64,000 nucleotides of DNA from Rheinheimera sp. (GTDB lineage Bacteria > Pseudomonadota > Gammaproteobacteria > Enterobacterales > Alteromonadaceae), in contig DPJG01000032.1 of assembly GCA_003543135.1 (NCBI GenBank), forward strand, positions 62,001 through 126,000, in the 5' to 3' direction. The notes under the pieces are model-generated. The model searched no databases. It saw nothing but the letters and a program-made list of their open reading frames with translations, and was not told the DNA's origin. The position numbers and the translations under genes were made by a program. Of this stretch, positions 45,675 to 56,515 are shown piece after piece; position 1 is the first letter of the stretch; every line of letters begins with the position of its first letter.

Positions 45675-48600
45675 TTATAACCAGCGCTGCAGTTTTTCCA
45701 GCAACAGCGCTGCGTCCATAGGTTTAGTGACGAAGTCATTCATGCCGGCATCCAGGCATTGCTGGTGAAAATCGGCGGTGGCATGGGCGGTCAGCGCAAT
45801 CACAGGTAAATGTTGCCAGCGTGCATCCTGGCGGATAGCACGGGTTGCTGTGTAACCATCCATCACCGGCATATGTACATCCATCAGGATCAGCTGATAA
45901 GTCGTGTCGGCCAGTTTTTCCAGTGCAATAGCACCATTGTCGGCGATATCCACGTCAAAACCGGCATGCTGCAAAATAATGCGCGCTAAAGTCTGGTTAT
46001 AACTATTGTCTTCAACCAATAAAATCCGCTGTTTTTCCGCTTTGGGCAATAAAGGTTTTGCTGCTTCCCTCGTCACTTGAGGTTCTGTCTGAGGTTCAGC
46101 CTGATAACAGCGCACGGCAAAACTAAAGGTGCTGCCAACACCCACGGAGCTTTGAACTTCGATACAACCGCCCATCAGCCGCACCAGCCGCTGCGCAATA
46201 CTTAAACCCAGACCTGTGCCGCCATATTTGCGGCTGGTGGAGCTGTCAGCTTGACTAAAAGCCTGAAACAGCTGTTCACATTGTTGCTGGGTTAAGCCGA
46301 TACCGGTATCACTGACAGCAAAATGCAGCCAGATTTCGTTTCCGCCGGTTTGTTCCGGTGTTTCGGTTGCTGCTGTGGGCGGGCGAAATTCCTGGTCCAC
46401 TGTTAATTTGACCAGACCGCTGCCGGTGAACTTCACCGCATTACCCAGCAGGTTGATCAGGACCTGGCTGAGTCTTAACGGGTCGCCGAGCAGCTGCCCG
46501 GGTAATTTGGGGTCAATACTAAACTGCAGTTCCAGCTTTTTTTGCCGGCTTTGTTCAATAAACAAATCCCGTACCTGCTGCAATAAATCACTGAGCTTAA
46601 ACTGTACTTTTTCCAGCTCAAGTTTACCGGCCTCTACTTTGGAAAAGTCAAGAATGTCATTGATAATACTCAATAAAATCTTTCCGGAGTTACTTATTTT
46701 ATGTAAGTACAATTGCTGCTCGGCAAAAGATTCGGTGTTTTGCGCCAACTGAGAAAAACCAATAATAGCGTTCATGGGGGTGCGGATTTCATGGCTCATA
46801 TTGGCCAGAAACTCACTTTTAGCAACCACAGCTGCTTCAGCTTTGCTTTTGGCCTCTGACAGCTCGGCCATGGTTTGCTGCAGATGTGCAGTGCGCTCGG
46901 CCACCAGTGCAGTGAGCCGTTGTTGTTCTCTGAGCGATTGTTGCAGTCTGTGTCTGAACCACCAGGCAAATAGCGCCAGCAGCAACAACAACGCCAGGCT
47001 TTTTGCCCACCAGCTGTGCTGCCAGGGAGTGAGAATTTTAAAGTGAAAATTGTCTGCACTGCTGATATCGCCAAAAGCATTTTTATATTGCAGCTGGAAC
47101 TGATAATTGCCCGGACTCAGGTTGGTGTAGTCGCGGTAACTTTCGCTGCTCCAGTCTGACCATTGTTCAGTAAAACCAGTTAGTTTGACCCTGAACTGCA
47201 GGTTGTCGGAAGCGCCAAAACGCGGAATGGCATATTCAAACCGCAGATTATTTTGCCAGGGTTCAAGCGTAACTGTGCCCGATAAAGGCCGGGTAAGCTG
47301 CTCATGATTGACCAGTAACCTTCTTAACAGTGGGGCAGGCAGAGGGGCTTGTTGCTGCTGTAACACTTTGGTATCAAGCCGGAATAAACCTTCGGCACCA
47401 CCAAACCACAGCACGTCCCCGGCGTCGACCAGAATCACATCAAGCGGGGTGTCGGCCAGCGGATATAAAGGCGCTGTGGTCCAGTAAAATCCGCTCTGGC
47501 CGCTATCGGCGGTAACAGGTACTGCAGCGCCCGCCTGGCGCTCGCCGGTTTGATTATTCCAGCTTAACAGCCATAACCGCTGCTGGCTGTCGGCACTGGC
47601 AGAGCGGATCCAGGGCTGCTCTTTAAACAGCTGCTGATATTGCGGGTCAGGGTAAAACTGCTGCTGCTCTGAATTAAAACGATATAAACCGGCCACAGTG
47701 GCAATAAATAATGCGTTTTGATGCATCGACACTTCATTACGGTTATTACTGGGTAAACCGGATGCCTGCAAAAATTGGGTGACCAGCAGCACGGGCCTGT
47801 TGAATGCAGGTGGTGCTTGTGCACCTTGATTCAGTTGAGGCGTGGCAGAGTCCGCTACTGCTTTGGGTTGCAGCCGGTAAAGACCATGACCAAGGGTGCC
47901 AAGCCAAAGTTCACCCTCTGGCGTTTCTACCACAGTATTGATGGTGCCACTGATCTGCGGCACCAGACCTTCAAACTGCCACTGTCCCTGCTGCAGATAC
48001 ATGCTGGCGAGGCCATTTTGCAGACCAAGCCAGATGCGGTTGGGATCAGTTATTGAGCGCGTCAGTACTTTGGCCGGCAGCGGCGGTTTAAATAAAAGCC
48101 TGCTGCGATTGCCGTGCAGGCTAAAAATACCTTCATTACTGGCGGCTATTAACTCTGCAGCTTCGGTTTTTGCGCCGGCAGCCTGAGCTTGCTGCGGTGG
48201 TGCCAGACTGAGTAAATCCCAGGTTTGCTGCAAGATGCCGGGTACAGGCACAAAACTTGGTCTTTCATGCTTGTTTTGTTCAAGCAGGAATAAACCCTGA
48301 CTGGTGCCGGCATACAGCTGCTGCTGGTGACGTGCCAGTGACAACACATTACCTTTGAGGCCAAGCACATCATTGTATTGTGAAATCGCCGCCGACACTT
48401 CGACCCGTGCCAGGCCATGATCCAGTGCCAGCCACAAACCCTGCTGCTGATCCTGATATAAAGCGCGGATGTTATCGTTGAACAAACCGGACTTTTTATT
48501 CAGATGCTGAACCAGTTCCCCCTGACGGTTCAGTAAATACAGGCCATCTCTGGTGGTGCCAATCGCCAATAAACCGTTGCTCAGAAGCGTGCTGCTGTAC

Positions 48601-49394
48601 ATCAGCGCCTGGGTTAACCTGCTGTTGAGCGCTGTGGCCCAGGGTTTCACCCCATCCGGCCCCAGCAGAAAAAAACCATGGGCTCTGCTGCCGAGTAAAA
48701 TCTGGTTATCGCCCCAGTCTTCAGCCAGCAGCATGGCCATACCGCGCAAAGAGGCGGCTTGTGGCACAGGTACCAGTTGTTTATCTGTCAATTCCAGCAG
48801 ACCCAGGGCTTCATCCTGCACCAGAATACGGGTGCCGACTAAAAAGGCGCGCTGAAAGTGACTCTGGCTCAGAAATACCTGAAGATCAGTGTCGCTGATC
48901 ACAAAAATATGCTGGCGGGCGACAAATACAGCACCTTGCGGGCTGTAAAAGGTTTGGCGCACGTCCTGAAAATTTCGGTATTGTGCGCCGATGCGGTCGG
49001 TCCAGGAATGATATTGCCGCTGATCACTGTCTGCAGTCAGATAACCCAGTTCCGCCTTCGCGCCAATATAAATGCGGCCGTCAGGCCCCAGAGCCATGGA
49101 ACGCACCACCGATTGATTAGCGGTTCTGATAGTGCGCCACGACACGCCGTCATATTCCAGCACGCCGGCATTATTACCACCGTAAATCAAGCCTCTGTTG
49201 TCTTGTAACAAAGCCCAGTTCTGGCTGCCGGCGTTGTAGTCTTTGGGTTTGTAGTTTTTTAACAGCGGCAGGCCGGTTTCGGCCAACAGGGCAGGACTGA
49301 CGAACAGCAGAATAAAAATGAAGATCGTAAAGATATAAGCAGGTGCCAGCCACGGCCGGCACTGATGGATGCTTGCTGATGCGGTTCCCTGCAA
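45675..49394 (-). CDS. Hybrid histidine kinase with periplasmic propeller, Y_Y_Y domain and receiver
   Basis: A 1239-residue one-protein sensor. An N-terminal hydrophobic segment ([19 protein letters not shown]) exports a long Reg_prop propeller (residues about 45-690), followed by Y_Y_Y ([18 protein letters not shown]... about 700-780), a transmembrane helix (about 795-815), HisKA ([16 protein letters not shown], His near 865), HATPase_c ([29 protein letters not shown]) and a receiver with Asp near 1171 in [13 protein letters not shown]. No DNA-binding domain or Hpt is present, so a separate partner must relay the signal. It shares its sensor type with the propeller diguanylate cyclase 2 kb away, with the PstS-like/porin pair between them. 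Confidence 0.92.
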   Translation of the reverse strand: MQGTASASIHQCRPWLAPAYIFTIFIFILLFVSPALLAETGLPLLKNYKPKDYNAGSQNWALLQDNRGLIYGGNNAGVLEYDGVSWRTIRTANQSVVRSMALGPDGRIYIGAKAELGYLTADSDQRQYHSWTDRIGAQYRNFQDVRQTFYSPQGAVFVARQHIFVISDTDLQVFLSQSHFQRAFLVGTRILVQDEALGLLELTDKQLVPVPQAASLRGMAMLLAEDWGDNQILLGSRAHGFFLLGPDGVKPWATALNSRLTQALMYSSTLLSNGLLAIGTTRDGLYLLNRQGELVQHLNKKSGLFNDNIRALYQDQQQGLWLALDHGLARVEVSAAISQYNDVLGLKGNVLSLARHQQQLYAGTSQGLFLLEQNKHERPSFVPVPGILQQTWDLLSLAPPQQAQAAGAKTEAAELIAASNEGIFSLHGNRSRLLFKPPLPAKVLTRSITDPNRIWLGLQNGLASMYLQQGQWQFEGLVPQISGTINTVVETPEGELWLGTLGHGLYRLQPKAVADSATPQLNQGAQAPPAFNRPVLLVTQFLQASGLPSNNRNEVSMHQNALFIATVAGLYRFNSEQQQFYPDPQYQQLFKEQPWIRSASADSQQRLWLLSWNNQTGERQAGAAVPVTADSGQSGFYWTTAPLYPLADTPLDVILVDAGDVLWFGGAEGLFRLDTKVLQQQQAPLPAPLLRRLLVNHEQLTRPLSGTVTLEPWQNNLRFEYAIPRFGASDNLQFRVKLTGFTEQWSDWSSESYRDYTNLSPGNYQFQLQYKNAFGDISSADNFHFKILTPWQHSWWAKSLALLLLLALFAWWFRHRLQQSLREQQRLTALVAERTAHLQQTMAELSEAKSKAEAAVVAKSEFLANMSHEIRTPMNAIIGFSQLAQNTESFAEQQLYLHKISNSGKILLSIINDILDFSKVEAGKLELEKVQFKLSDLLQQVRDLFIEQSRQKKLELQFSIDPKLPGQLLGDPLRLSQVLINLLGNAVKFTGSGLVKLTVDQEFRPPTAATETPEQTGGNEIWLHFAVSDTGIGLTQQQCEQLFQAFSQADSSTSRKYGGTGLGLSIAQRLVRLMGGCIEVQSSVGVGSTFSFAVRCYQAEPQTEPQVTREAAKPLLPKAEKQRILLVEDNSYNQTLARIILQHAGFDVDIADNGAIALEKLADTTYQLILMDVHMPVMDGYTATRAIRQDARWQHLPVIALTAHATADFHQQCLDAGMNDFVTKPMDAALLLEKLQRWL

Positions 49395-49500
49395 CTTATA
49401 CCTCGTCCTGAGCCACTCGTGGCGCTGTTCGCTGTGCCTTGGTCAAACTTTCAGCAAAGGGTATAGCAGATACAGGACGGGCACAAGCAACAGGTTGTTT

Positions 49501-49995
49501 TTACTCTTTATCTTTCATGATTTTGTCGAGATAACCCATGGCAAAAGCCGACATCACAAAAGTAATGTGGATCAGCAGATACCACATAATTTTGTCATTT
49601 GGGATATTGCGGGTGTCCATAAAAATTTTCAGCAGATGAATAGACGAAATTGCCACAATGGACGCAGCGACTTTATTTTTCAGCGAAGCGGAATCCACTT
49701 TACCCAGCCAGCTGAGTTTTTCGTCGTTGTCATTGATATCCAGACGCGATACAAAGTTTTCGTAACCGGAAAACATCACCATCACAATCAAACCACCGAC
49801 CAGCGCAATATCAATCAGTGACAACACCACCAGAATTAAATCCACTTCTTTGATGGCGAAAATGTTGGGCAAAATATGGAAAACTTCCTGAAAAAATTTA
49901 ATGCCAAGCGCCAGTAACACCAGACTTAATCCCAGATAGATAGGTGCCATGATCCAGCGCGAGGTATAAATCAGTCGTTCCAGTAGTTTTTCCAT
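49501..49995 (-). CDS. UPF0114 (YqhA/TIGR00645) family membrane protein
   Basis: A 164-residue inner-membrane protein of unknown function with about four helices ([77 protein letters not shown]). The [12 protein letters not shown] segment is characteristic. The start at 49995 has GGAG seven bases upstream; 18 further in-frame codons lack a site. It stands alone between the hybrid kinase and the S46 peptidase. Confidence 0.9.
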   Translation of the reverse strand: MEKLLERLIYTSRWIMAPIYLGLSLVLLALGIKFFQEVFHILPNIFAIKEVDLILVVLSLIDIALVGGLIVMVMFSGYENFVSRLDINDNDEKLSWLGKVDSASLKNKVAASIVAISSIHLLKIFMDTRNIPNDKIMWYLLIHITFVMSAFAMGYLDKIMKDKE

Positions 49996-50194
49996 CAGCA
50001 AGCTCCACTCTGTTAAAGTCAAAGCGCTGATCTGGTGCTTTTTCAACAAAAATCAAGGCTTGGCGCCAAATTGTTGCCTCAGACGCTGTACATTTTTGAA
50101 AATTATCGCACAATGCCAACCATTGCCCGCAGCGGTGCGGGCTGCTGTTCTGCACTGTGATAGCTTCGATGACGTCTTTCCAAAGGAACCTTTT

Positions 50195-52360
50195 ATGATG
50201 AAAAAAACCATGCTTGCAGTGGCGCTGCTGTGCGGCGCACAGGCTGTGGCTGACGAGGGAATGTGGCAGCCGCACCAGCTGCCGGAACTGGAAACTGTAT
50301 TAAAAAGCAAAGGTTTGGCCATTGATGCCAAAAGTATTGCCGAGCTCACCAGCTTCCCGATGAATGCGGTCATTAGTTTAGGCGGTTGTACCGCTTCTTT
50401 TGTGTCGAATCAGGGTTTAGTGGTTACCAACCACCACTGTGCTTACGGCAGCATTCAGCATAACAGCACGGCACAAAACAACTTATTGGCCAATGGTTTC
50501 CTTGCCAAATCGCTGGACGAAGAATTACCGGCCGCGCCAGGTTCCAAAGTATTTGTCACCGAAGAAGTACGTAATGTCACCCGCGACATTAATCAGGAAC
50601 TGACGCCGGCATTGATTGGTAAAGACCGTTTTGACAAAATTGATGAGCTGCGCAAAGGTCTGGTGGCCGACTGTGAAGCGACGCCTGGTTACCGCTGTGA
50701 TGTGTACAGTTTTCACGGTGGCCTGGAATATTACCTGATCAAACAGCTGGAAATCCGCGACGTGCGTTTAGTGCACGCGCCAGCCGGTGGTGTCGGTAAG
50801 TTTGGTGGTGATATCGACAACTGGATGTGGCCACGTCACACCGGTGATTATTCGTTCTACCGTGCTTACGTGGGTAAAGATGGCAAACCAGCTGACTTTA
50901 ACGCTGAAAACGTGCCTTTTACGCCACCGTCATTTTTAAAAGTGTCGGCTAAAGGTGTGCAGGAAAACGATTTTGTTATGGTGATCGGTTACCCTGGCCG
51001 CACCAGCCGCTATAACACAGCTTTTGAAGTGAAAAACCAGTTCACTGAAGTGTTGCCACAGTCAAAAGCCTATCGTGAAGAAACCATTGCGCTGATTAAA
51101 CAATTGACTGCCGAAGGTTCGGAAGGCCGCATTAAATACGAAGCTATTCTGGCGGGACTGGCCAACTATGCAAAAAACTTCGATGGTATGCTGCAAAGCT
51201 ATCAAAAGGGCAGTACACAGCAGCGTAAAGACGAATTTGAAGCTGTGTTAAACCGCTGGATCAAATCTGATACCAGCCGTCAGGCCCGCTTTGCGCCTGC
51301 AGTAAAAAACCTGCAGCAACTGATCGAAGAAGGCGCGGCCAATCAGCAGCGTGATTTGGTGATGAACTATTTTGGTTATGCCCAGATGTTCAGCACGGCA
51401 CGCCGGTTATACCGTCATGCCAACGAGCAGTTAAAACCTGATGCAGAACGTGAAAGTGGTTATCAGCAGCGGGATGCCCAGCGTTTTGAAGCCGGTTTAA
51501 AACGCATGTCACGCAGTTTTGACCCTGCGGTGGATCTGGAAATTGCACTGCATTTCCTCGAGCATTACAGCAAGTTACCAGCCAAACAACGACTGGCGGC
51601 TTTTGATAAGTTTTTTGGCCTGGACAGCAGCGCCTTTGACAAAAAGCTGATGCGCGAAAAACTGCAGGCCATGTACAGCGCTTCAACCCTGGCTGATGAA
51701 GTTGAACGTTTAGCCTGGGTTGGCAAATCAGTGGAAGACTTCCAGAACAGTGAAGATCCGATGATCAAATTTGCCATTGCGATGTATGAAACTGACTTGG
51801 CAGAAGAAAATAAAACAAAAGAGTGGCTGGGCAAAATGGCGGTGGCCAGGCCAAAAGTGATGGAAGCCGTGATTGCCTTTAACAAAACCCAGAATAAACC
51901 AGTGTATGCCGACGCCAACAGCACTTTAAGGGTGACTTACGGTACAGTGCAGGGTTATCAGCCAAGAGATGCGGTAAGCTACAGCCCGTTCACCACACTT
52001 AAAGGCATCAGTGAAAAATTCACCGGTGTGGATCCTTTTGATGCACCAGCCAAACAAATGGCAGCTATTGCCAAAGGTGATTTTGCCGGTTACCTGCACC
52101 CGCAGCTTAATGCAGTGCCGGTGAACTTCTTATCGAATGTGGATACCACAGGCGGTAACTCAGGTTCACCCACCTTAAACGGCAACGCTGAGCTGGTTGG
52201 TTTATTATTCGACGGTGTGATTGAAGGTATTATCGGTAACTTTGATTACGATCCGGCGCTGAACCGCTCTATCCATGTCGACAGCCGTTATATGTTGTGG
52301 CAAATGGAAAAAGTGGATGGTGCCAGTAATCTGATTAAAGAAATGGACATAGTGCGTTAA
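50195..52360 (+). CDS. S46-family dipeptidyl-peptidase (DPP7/DPP11-like)
   Basis: A 721-residue periplasmic serine peptidase removing dipeptides from oligopeptide N-termini. Signal peptide MMKKTMLAVALLCGAQAVA. The chymotrypsin-like halves flank an alpha-helical insertion: catalytic His in VVTNHHCAYG near residue 87, and the nucleophile Ser in TTGGNSGSPTL near residue 655. Length fits DPP7/DPP11 (about 720). AAGGAA precedes the ATG pair at 50195; the longer open frame upstream lacks a signal. DPP7- versus DPP11-type specificity cannot be told by eye. Together with the M28 peptidase it suggests reliance on peptides as food. Confidence 0.92.
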   Translation: MMKKTMLAVALLCGAQAVADEGMWQPHQLPELETVLKSKGLAIDAKSIAELTSFPMNAVISLGGCTASFVSNQGLVVTNHHCAYGSIQHNSTAQNNLLANGFLAKSLDEELPAAPGSKVFVTEEVRNVTRDINQELTPALIGKDRFDKIDELRKGLVADCEATPGYRCDVYSFHGGLEYYLIKQLEIRDVRLVHAPAGGVGKFGGDIDNWMWPRHTGDYSFYRAYVGKDGKPADFNAENVPFTPPSFLKVSAKGVQENDFVMVIGYPGRTSRYNTAFEVKNQFTEVLPQSKAYREETIALIKQLTAEGSEGRIKYEAILAGLANYAKNFDGMLQSYQKGSTQQRKDEFEAVLNRWIKSDTSRQARFAPAVKNLQQLIEEGAANQQRDLVMNYFGYAQMFSTARRLYRHANEQLKPDAERESGYQQRDAQRFEAGLKRMSRSFDPAVDLEIALHFLEHYSKLPAKQRLAAFDKFFGLDSSAFDKKLMREKLQAMYSASTLADEVERLAWVGKSVEDFQNSEDPMIKFAIAMYETDLAEENKTKEWLGKMAVARPKVMEAVIAFNKTQNKPVYADANSTLRVTYGTVQGYQPRDAVSYSPFTTLKGISEKFTGVDPFDAPAKQMAAIAKGDFAGYLHPQLNAVPVNFLSNVDTTGGNSGSPTLNGNAELVGLLFDGVIEGIIGNFDYDPALNRSIHVDSRYMLWQMEKVDGASNLIKEMDIVR

Positions 52361-52383
52361 CAGTTAGCGCCTTTGTTCTGATG

Positions 52384-52410
52384 AAAATGGCAGCTTCGGC
52401 TGCCATTTTT
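52384..52410 (+). terminator. Rho-independent terminator after the S46 peptidase
   Basis: Stem AAAATGGCAGC/GCTGCCATTTT with stable TTCG loop, followed by TTGTTTG, 24 bases after the stop codon. Confidence 0.93.
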
Positions 52411-52650
52411 GTTTGCCGGCAAAGCATAGAGTCAAGGCTTTAAATGGCTGCTTGCCTGCATTGGTATTCCGGCCTTTTTGCAGTATGATAGGGCGCTTTA
52501 AAATCCAGCAATAACGCTGTCTGCGCGCAAATTAAGCCACACTGAAGCCACAAAACCCTGCCGCTTTTGCACAAAGGCCGGTGGCCAGTTGTGACATCAG
52601 GGCTGTGTTGCAGGTTAAAATGCCGGAGTTTTTTGTTTTTGGAGAAGGAC

Positions 52651-53364
52651 ATGAAATTGCAACTGGTGGTACGCCGGGCTCCGGCCATGGCTGGGGTTCG
52701 TTGGTTGCAACAGGCCTGGGCGATTTTTAAAAAATATCCGGGACTTTGTATTCAAACCGTGATGTTGATCCATTTCACCTCGTTATTGGGCGCCTTACAT
52801 CCGCTGCTGGGTGTGATAGCGGCTTTGCTTAATCCGTTTTTAACCGCAGGTTTATACCGTTGTGTGGTGGCGATGCAGCAACAACAGCAGGTGTCGATGC
52901 AGGATTTCTGGATACCGCTTAAAGACAGTAGCGTGCGGGCAGTATTTTTACGGCTGGCGGCGGCCAATATGCTGCTGAGTATTCCGCTGACCTTGCTGGC
53001 AACGCAACTGGCCACTGACATAGCTGCAGGGGTGAATAACCTGGGGCTGATGTTTGTATTTGTGATGCTGCTCAGTTTAGTGATGATGATGTTTGCTTAT
53101 GCAGTGGCAATTGCATATTTCTTAAAAGAAAAACGTTTATTTCCGATTTTGCAGGCCAGTTTACTGGCATGCTGGCGTAATGTGCAGCCGCTGACTATTT
53201 ATGGGCTGATGGCGATTGGCTTGCTGAGCACTGGTATTCCAACCTTGTTTTTTACCTGGCTTTTGGTGTTGCCGTTATTGTCGATCAGCTTTTTTCTGTC
53301 GTTCAGCGAGTTTTTTGCCTTAACTCCGGCGTCAGACAACAAGGTGGAATATCTTGAAGTCTGA
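52651..53364 (+). CDS. BPSS1780-like polytopic membrane protein
   Basis: A 237-residue inner-membrane protein with about six helices, beginning RRAPAMAGVRWLQQAWAIFKKYPGLCIQTVML, like the BPSS1780/DUF2189-type family. Function unknown. The ATG at 52651 follows GGAGAAGGA; earlier in-frame codons are unlikely. Its 3' end overlaps recX by 11 bases, so recX translation depends on it; this is an unusual partner for recX. Confidence 0.75.
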   Translation: MKLQLVVRRAPAMAGVRWLQQAWAIFKKYPGLCIQTVMLIHFTSLLGALHPLLGVIAALLNPFLTAGLYRCVVAMQQQQQVSMQDFWIPLKDSSVRAVFLRLAAANMLLSIPLTLLATQLATDIAAGVNNLGLMFVFVMLLSLVMMMFAYAVAIAYFLKEKRLFPILQASLLACWRNVQPLTIYGLMAIGLLSTGIPTLFFTWLLVLPLLSISFFLSFSEFFALTPASDNKVEYLEV

Positions 53365-53827
53365 GCAGCCTGATCAGATTACGCCGCCGACTTTGAGCGA
53401 TCTGAAAAAAATCGCCATCGATTTATTAAGCCGGCGCGATCACAGCAGACAAGAGCTTGTGCACAAACTGCAGGCAAAAGGCGCTTTGGCCGACGATATC
53501 CAGCAGGTGCTGGACTGGTGCCAAACCGAAAATTACCAGAGTGACGAGCGTTACGCGACGCTGCTGGTGCGGTCAAAAATAAACAAAGGGTATGGTCCGC
53601 TTTATGTTGCACAGGCAGCAAGAGAGCAGGGCATCAGCAAAGAATTATTAACGCAGACCCTTGAATCTCTTGAGGTGGATTGGTTTGCGCTGGCGCTTGC
53701 CCAATACCAGAAAAAATATGGTGACAAGCCGGTAACAGATTTTCAGGATAAACAAAAACGCATGGGGTATTTGCAGCGGCGTGGTTTTAACGGCGCGCAA
53801 ATCCAATACGCATTAAAGCCGGCGTAG
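53354..53827 (+). CDS. recX: Regulatory protein RecX
   Basis: A 157-residue protein that binds RecA filaments and limits recombinase activity. Three-helix repeats typical of RecX: AIDLLSRRDHSRQELVHKLQAKG, VLDWCQTENYQSDERYATLLVRSKINKGYGPLYVAQAAREQGIS, and a C-terminal KRMGYLQRRGFNGAQIQYAL. It begins with TTG at 53354, supported by AAGGTGGA five bases upstream inside the overlapping membrane-protein gene. recA is not adjacent nor anywhere in the window. alaS follows, as in many gammaproteobacteria. Confidence 0.92.
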   Translation: MKSEQPDQITPPTLSDLKKIAIDLLSRRDHSRQELVHKLQAKGALADDIQQVLDWCQTENYQSDERYATLLVRSKINKGYGPLYVAQAAREQGISKELLTQTLESLEVDWFALALAQYQKKYGDKPVTDFQDKQKRMGYLQRRGFNGAQIQYALKPA

Positions 53828-53886
53828 CTGATAACATCAGTTCAGCTGCAAAGGGCAGACATTACAAAGATAGTTAGGATTTGCAT

Positions 53887-56511
53887 ATGTACATGACATC
53901 AGCGCAACTTCGACGCGCATTTCTGGATTATTTTGCCAGTAAAGATCACCAGGTGGTTGCCAGCAGTTCTTTGATCCCGGGCAATGACCCAACCCTGCTG
54001 TTTACCAATGCCGGTATGGTGCAGTTTAAAGACGTGTTTTTAGGCCAGGATAAACGCAGTTACACACGTGCTGTGACAGCGCAGCGTTGTGTGCGTGCCG
54101 GTGGCAAACATAACGATTTAGAAAACGTCGGTTACACTGCCCGTCACCACACCTTTTTTGAAATGCTGGGGAACTTCAGCTTTGGTGATTATTTCAAGCG
54201 TGAAGCCATTGCTTTTGCCTGGGAATTTTTAACTGAAGTGGTGAAATTACCGAAAGAAAAACTGTGGATCACTGTGTATGCCACAGACGACGAGGCTTTT
54301 GATATCTGGACCAAAGAAATTGGTGTGCCGGTAGAACGTGCTATCCGGATTGGCGATAACAAAGGTGCACCTTATGCGTCAGATAACTTCTGGGCTATGG
54401 GTGATACAGGTCCTTGTGGCCCTTGCACCGAGATTTTTTATGACCACGGCGACCATATCTGGGGCGGCCCACCGGGTTCACCGGAAGAAGATGGCGACCG
54501 TTTTATCGAAATCTGGAACAACGTGTTTATGCAGTTTAACCGCCACGCCGATGGCCGGATGGAACCGTTGCCAAAACCAAGCGTGGACACCGGCATGGGT
54601 CTGGAACGTATTGCTGCTATTTTGCAAAACGTACATAGCAACTATGAAATTGACACCTTCCAGGGCCTGATCAAAGCCGCTGCTGCTATTACCGGCACCA
54701 CAGATTTGGACAATAAATCGCTGCGTGTGATTGCCGACCATATCCGCTCTTGTTCTTTCCTGGTGGCTGATGGTGTGATGCCGTCAAACGAAGGCCGTGG
54801 TTATGTGCTGCGCCGTATTATCCGCCGTGCTGTGCGTCATGGTAATCAGCTGGGGGCCAAAGGGGTATTTTTCAGTAAGCTCGTCGCTGAGCTTGCAGTG
54901 CAGATGGGTGAAGCCTATCCGGAGCTCATTGAAAAACAAGCCATGATTGAAAAAGTGCTGCGGATGGAAGAAGAGCAGTTTGGCAAAACCCTGGAACGTG
55001 GTTTGTTATTGCTGAACGACGCGCTGGCGAATTTAGCAGGCAGCACTGTCATTCCTGGCGAAGTGGCCTTTAAGCTGTATGACACTTATGGTTTCCCAAT
55101 AGATTTAACCTCTGATGTAGCGCGCGAACGTGGTTTTACTGTGGATCAGGCCGGTTTTGAAGCGGCAATGGAAGCGCAGCGCAAACGTGCGCAGCAAGCG
55201 TCAAACTTTGGTGCTGATTACAATCAGGCGTTAACTTCAACAAATGTCACCGAATTTACCGGTTACAGCGAAGAACATGGCAATGCCAAAGTGGTCGAAA
55301 TTCTGCGCGACGGTGAAGCTGTGACTTCATTAATTGACGGTCAGCAAGCGCTGATTGTGCTGGATCAAACACCATTTTATGCCGAGTCTGGCGGCCAGAT
55401 CGGTGACAGCGGTGTGTTAAAGCTGGCGGATGGCAGTGTATTTGCCGTTGTTGATACCATCAAAGTGGGCAAAGCTTTTGCGCACAAAGGCACACTGGCC
55501 GGTACTTTACAGTTAAACGATCGGGTGGAAGCCGTGATCGACAGCGCACGCCGTGACGCTATTAAGAAAAACCACTCGGCTACGCATTTATTACACGCCG
55601 CTCTGCGTCAGGTGCTGGGCGAACACGTCACGCAAAAAGGCTCATTAGTCGGGCCTGAGCGCTTACGTTTTGACTTCTCGCATTTTGAAGCGGTGAAAGC
55701 CGACGAAATCCGTGCTCTGGAAGTGCTGGTGAACCAGCAAATTCAGCAAAACCACGAAGTCAGCACCCGTCTGATGAATTTAGAAGCGGCCAAAGCGGCC
55801 GGTGCTATGGCACTGTTTGGTGAAAAATACGATGACGACGTGCGCGTATTGTCGATGGGCGCTTTCTCTACTGAACTTTGTGGTGGTACCCATGTGGCTC
55901 GTACCGGTGATATTGGCCTGTTTAAAATTGTGGTGGAAAGTGGCATAGCCGCGGGTGTACGCCGTATTGAGGCTGTGACAGGTGAAGGTGCTATTGCTCA
56001 TTTACATAAGCTGGAGCAACAGGCGCAGCTGGTAGCGTCCATGCTTAAAGGGGATGTGATGAGCATTGCCGAACGTGTCACTCAGGCGTTGGATAAGAGT
56101 AAATCACTGGAAAAAGAACTGGAACAAGCCAAAGCCAAAATGGCCAGTGCTGCCGGCGCGTCATTGCTCGATAAAGTAGTGCAGATCAACGGCGTGAAAG
56201 TGCTGATTGCTGATTTACCAGGTGCCGATGCCAAAGCTTTCCGCACTATGGTCGATGAGCTGAAAGTAAAATTAGGCTCAGGTGTGATTCTGCTGGCTAC
56301 AGCAGCGGATGACAAAGTGAGTTTAATTGCCGGTGTGACCAAAGACTTAACCGACAAAGTACAGGCCGGTGCTTTAATTAGCTGGGCGGCAGAGCAAGTG
56401 GGTGGTAAAGGTGGTGGCAAACCAGATTTAGCCCAGGCCGGTGGTACCAACGTGGCTGCTTTGCCAGGCGTATTGGCTGCCGCAACCGGCTATTTAAGCG
56501 CGAAGCTGTAA
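53887..56511 (+). CDS. alaS: Alanyl-tRNA synthetase
   Basis: An 874-residue class II synthetase charging tRNA-Ala. Aminoacylation core in the first 460 residues ([52 protein letters not shown]), editing domain with [13 protein letters not shown] (HxxxH) and [13 protein letters not shown] (Cys and His), then the coiled coil and C-Ala domain ([12 protein letters not shown]). Start ATG 53887 has AGGA seven bases upstream; ATG 53893 and TTG 53881 are alternatives. lysC starts four bases after the stop. Confidence 0.97.
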   Translation: MYMTSAQLRRAFLDYFASKDHQVVASSSLIPGNDPTLLFTNAGMVQFKDVFLGQDKRSYTRAVTAQRCVRAGGKHNDLENVGYTARHHTFFEMLGNFSFGDYFKREAIAFAWEFLTEVVKLPKEKLWITVYATDDEAFDIWTKEIGVPVERAIRIGDNKGAPYASDNFWAMGDTGPCGPCTEIFYDHGDHIWGGPPGSPEEDGDRFIEIWNNVFMQFNRHADGRMEPLPKPSVDTGMGLERIAAILQNVHSNYEIDTFQGLIKAAAAITGTTDLDNKSLRVIADHIRSCSFLVADGVMPSNEGRGYVLRRIIRRAVRHGNQLGAKGVFFSKLVAELAVQMGEAYPELIEKQAMIEKVLRMEEEQFGKTLERGLLLLNDALANLAGSTVIPGEVAFKLYDTYGFPIDLTSDVARERGFTVDQAGFEAAMEAQRKRAQQASNFGADYNQALTSTNVTEFTGYSEEHGNAKVVEILRDGEAVTSLIDGQQALIVLDQTPFYAESGGQIGDSGVLKLADGSVFAVVDTIKVGKAFAHKGTLAGTLQLNDRVEAVIDSARRDAIKKNHSATHLLHAALRQVLGEHVTQKGSLVGPERLRFDFSHFEAVKADEIRALEVLVNQQIQQNHEVSTRLMNLEAAKAAGAMALFGEKYDDDVRVLSMGAFSTELCGGTHVARTGDIGLFKIVVESGIAAGVRRIEAVTGEGAIAHLHKLEQQAQLVASMLKGDVMSIAERVTQALDKSKSLEKELEQAKAKMASAAGASLLDKVVQINGVKVLIADLPGADAKAFRTMVDELKVKLGSGVILLATAADDKVSLIAGVTKDLTDKVQAGALISWAAEQVGGKGGGKPDLAQAGGTNVAALPGVLAAATGYLSAKL

Positions 56512-56515
56512 CAGC

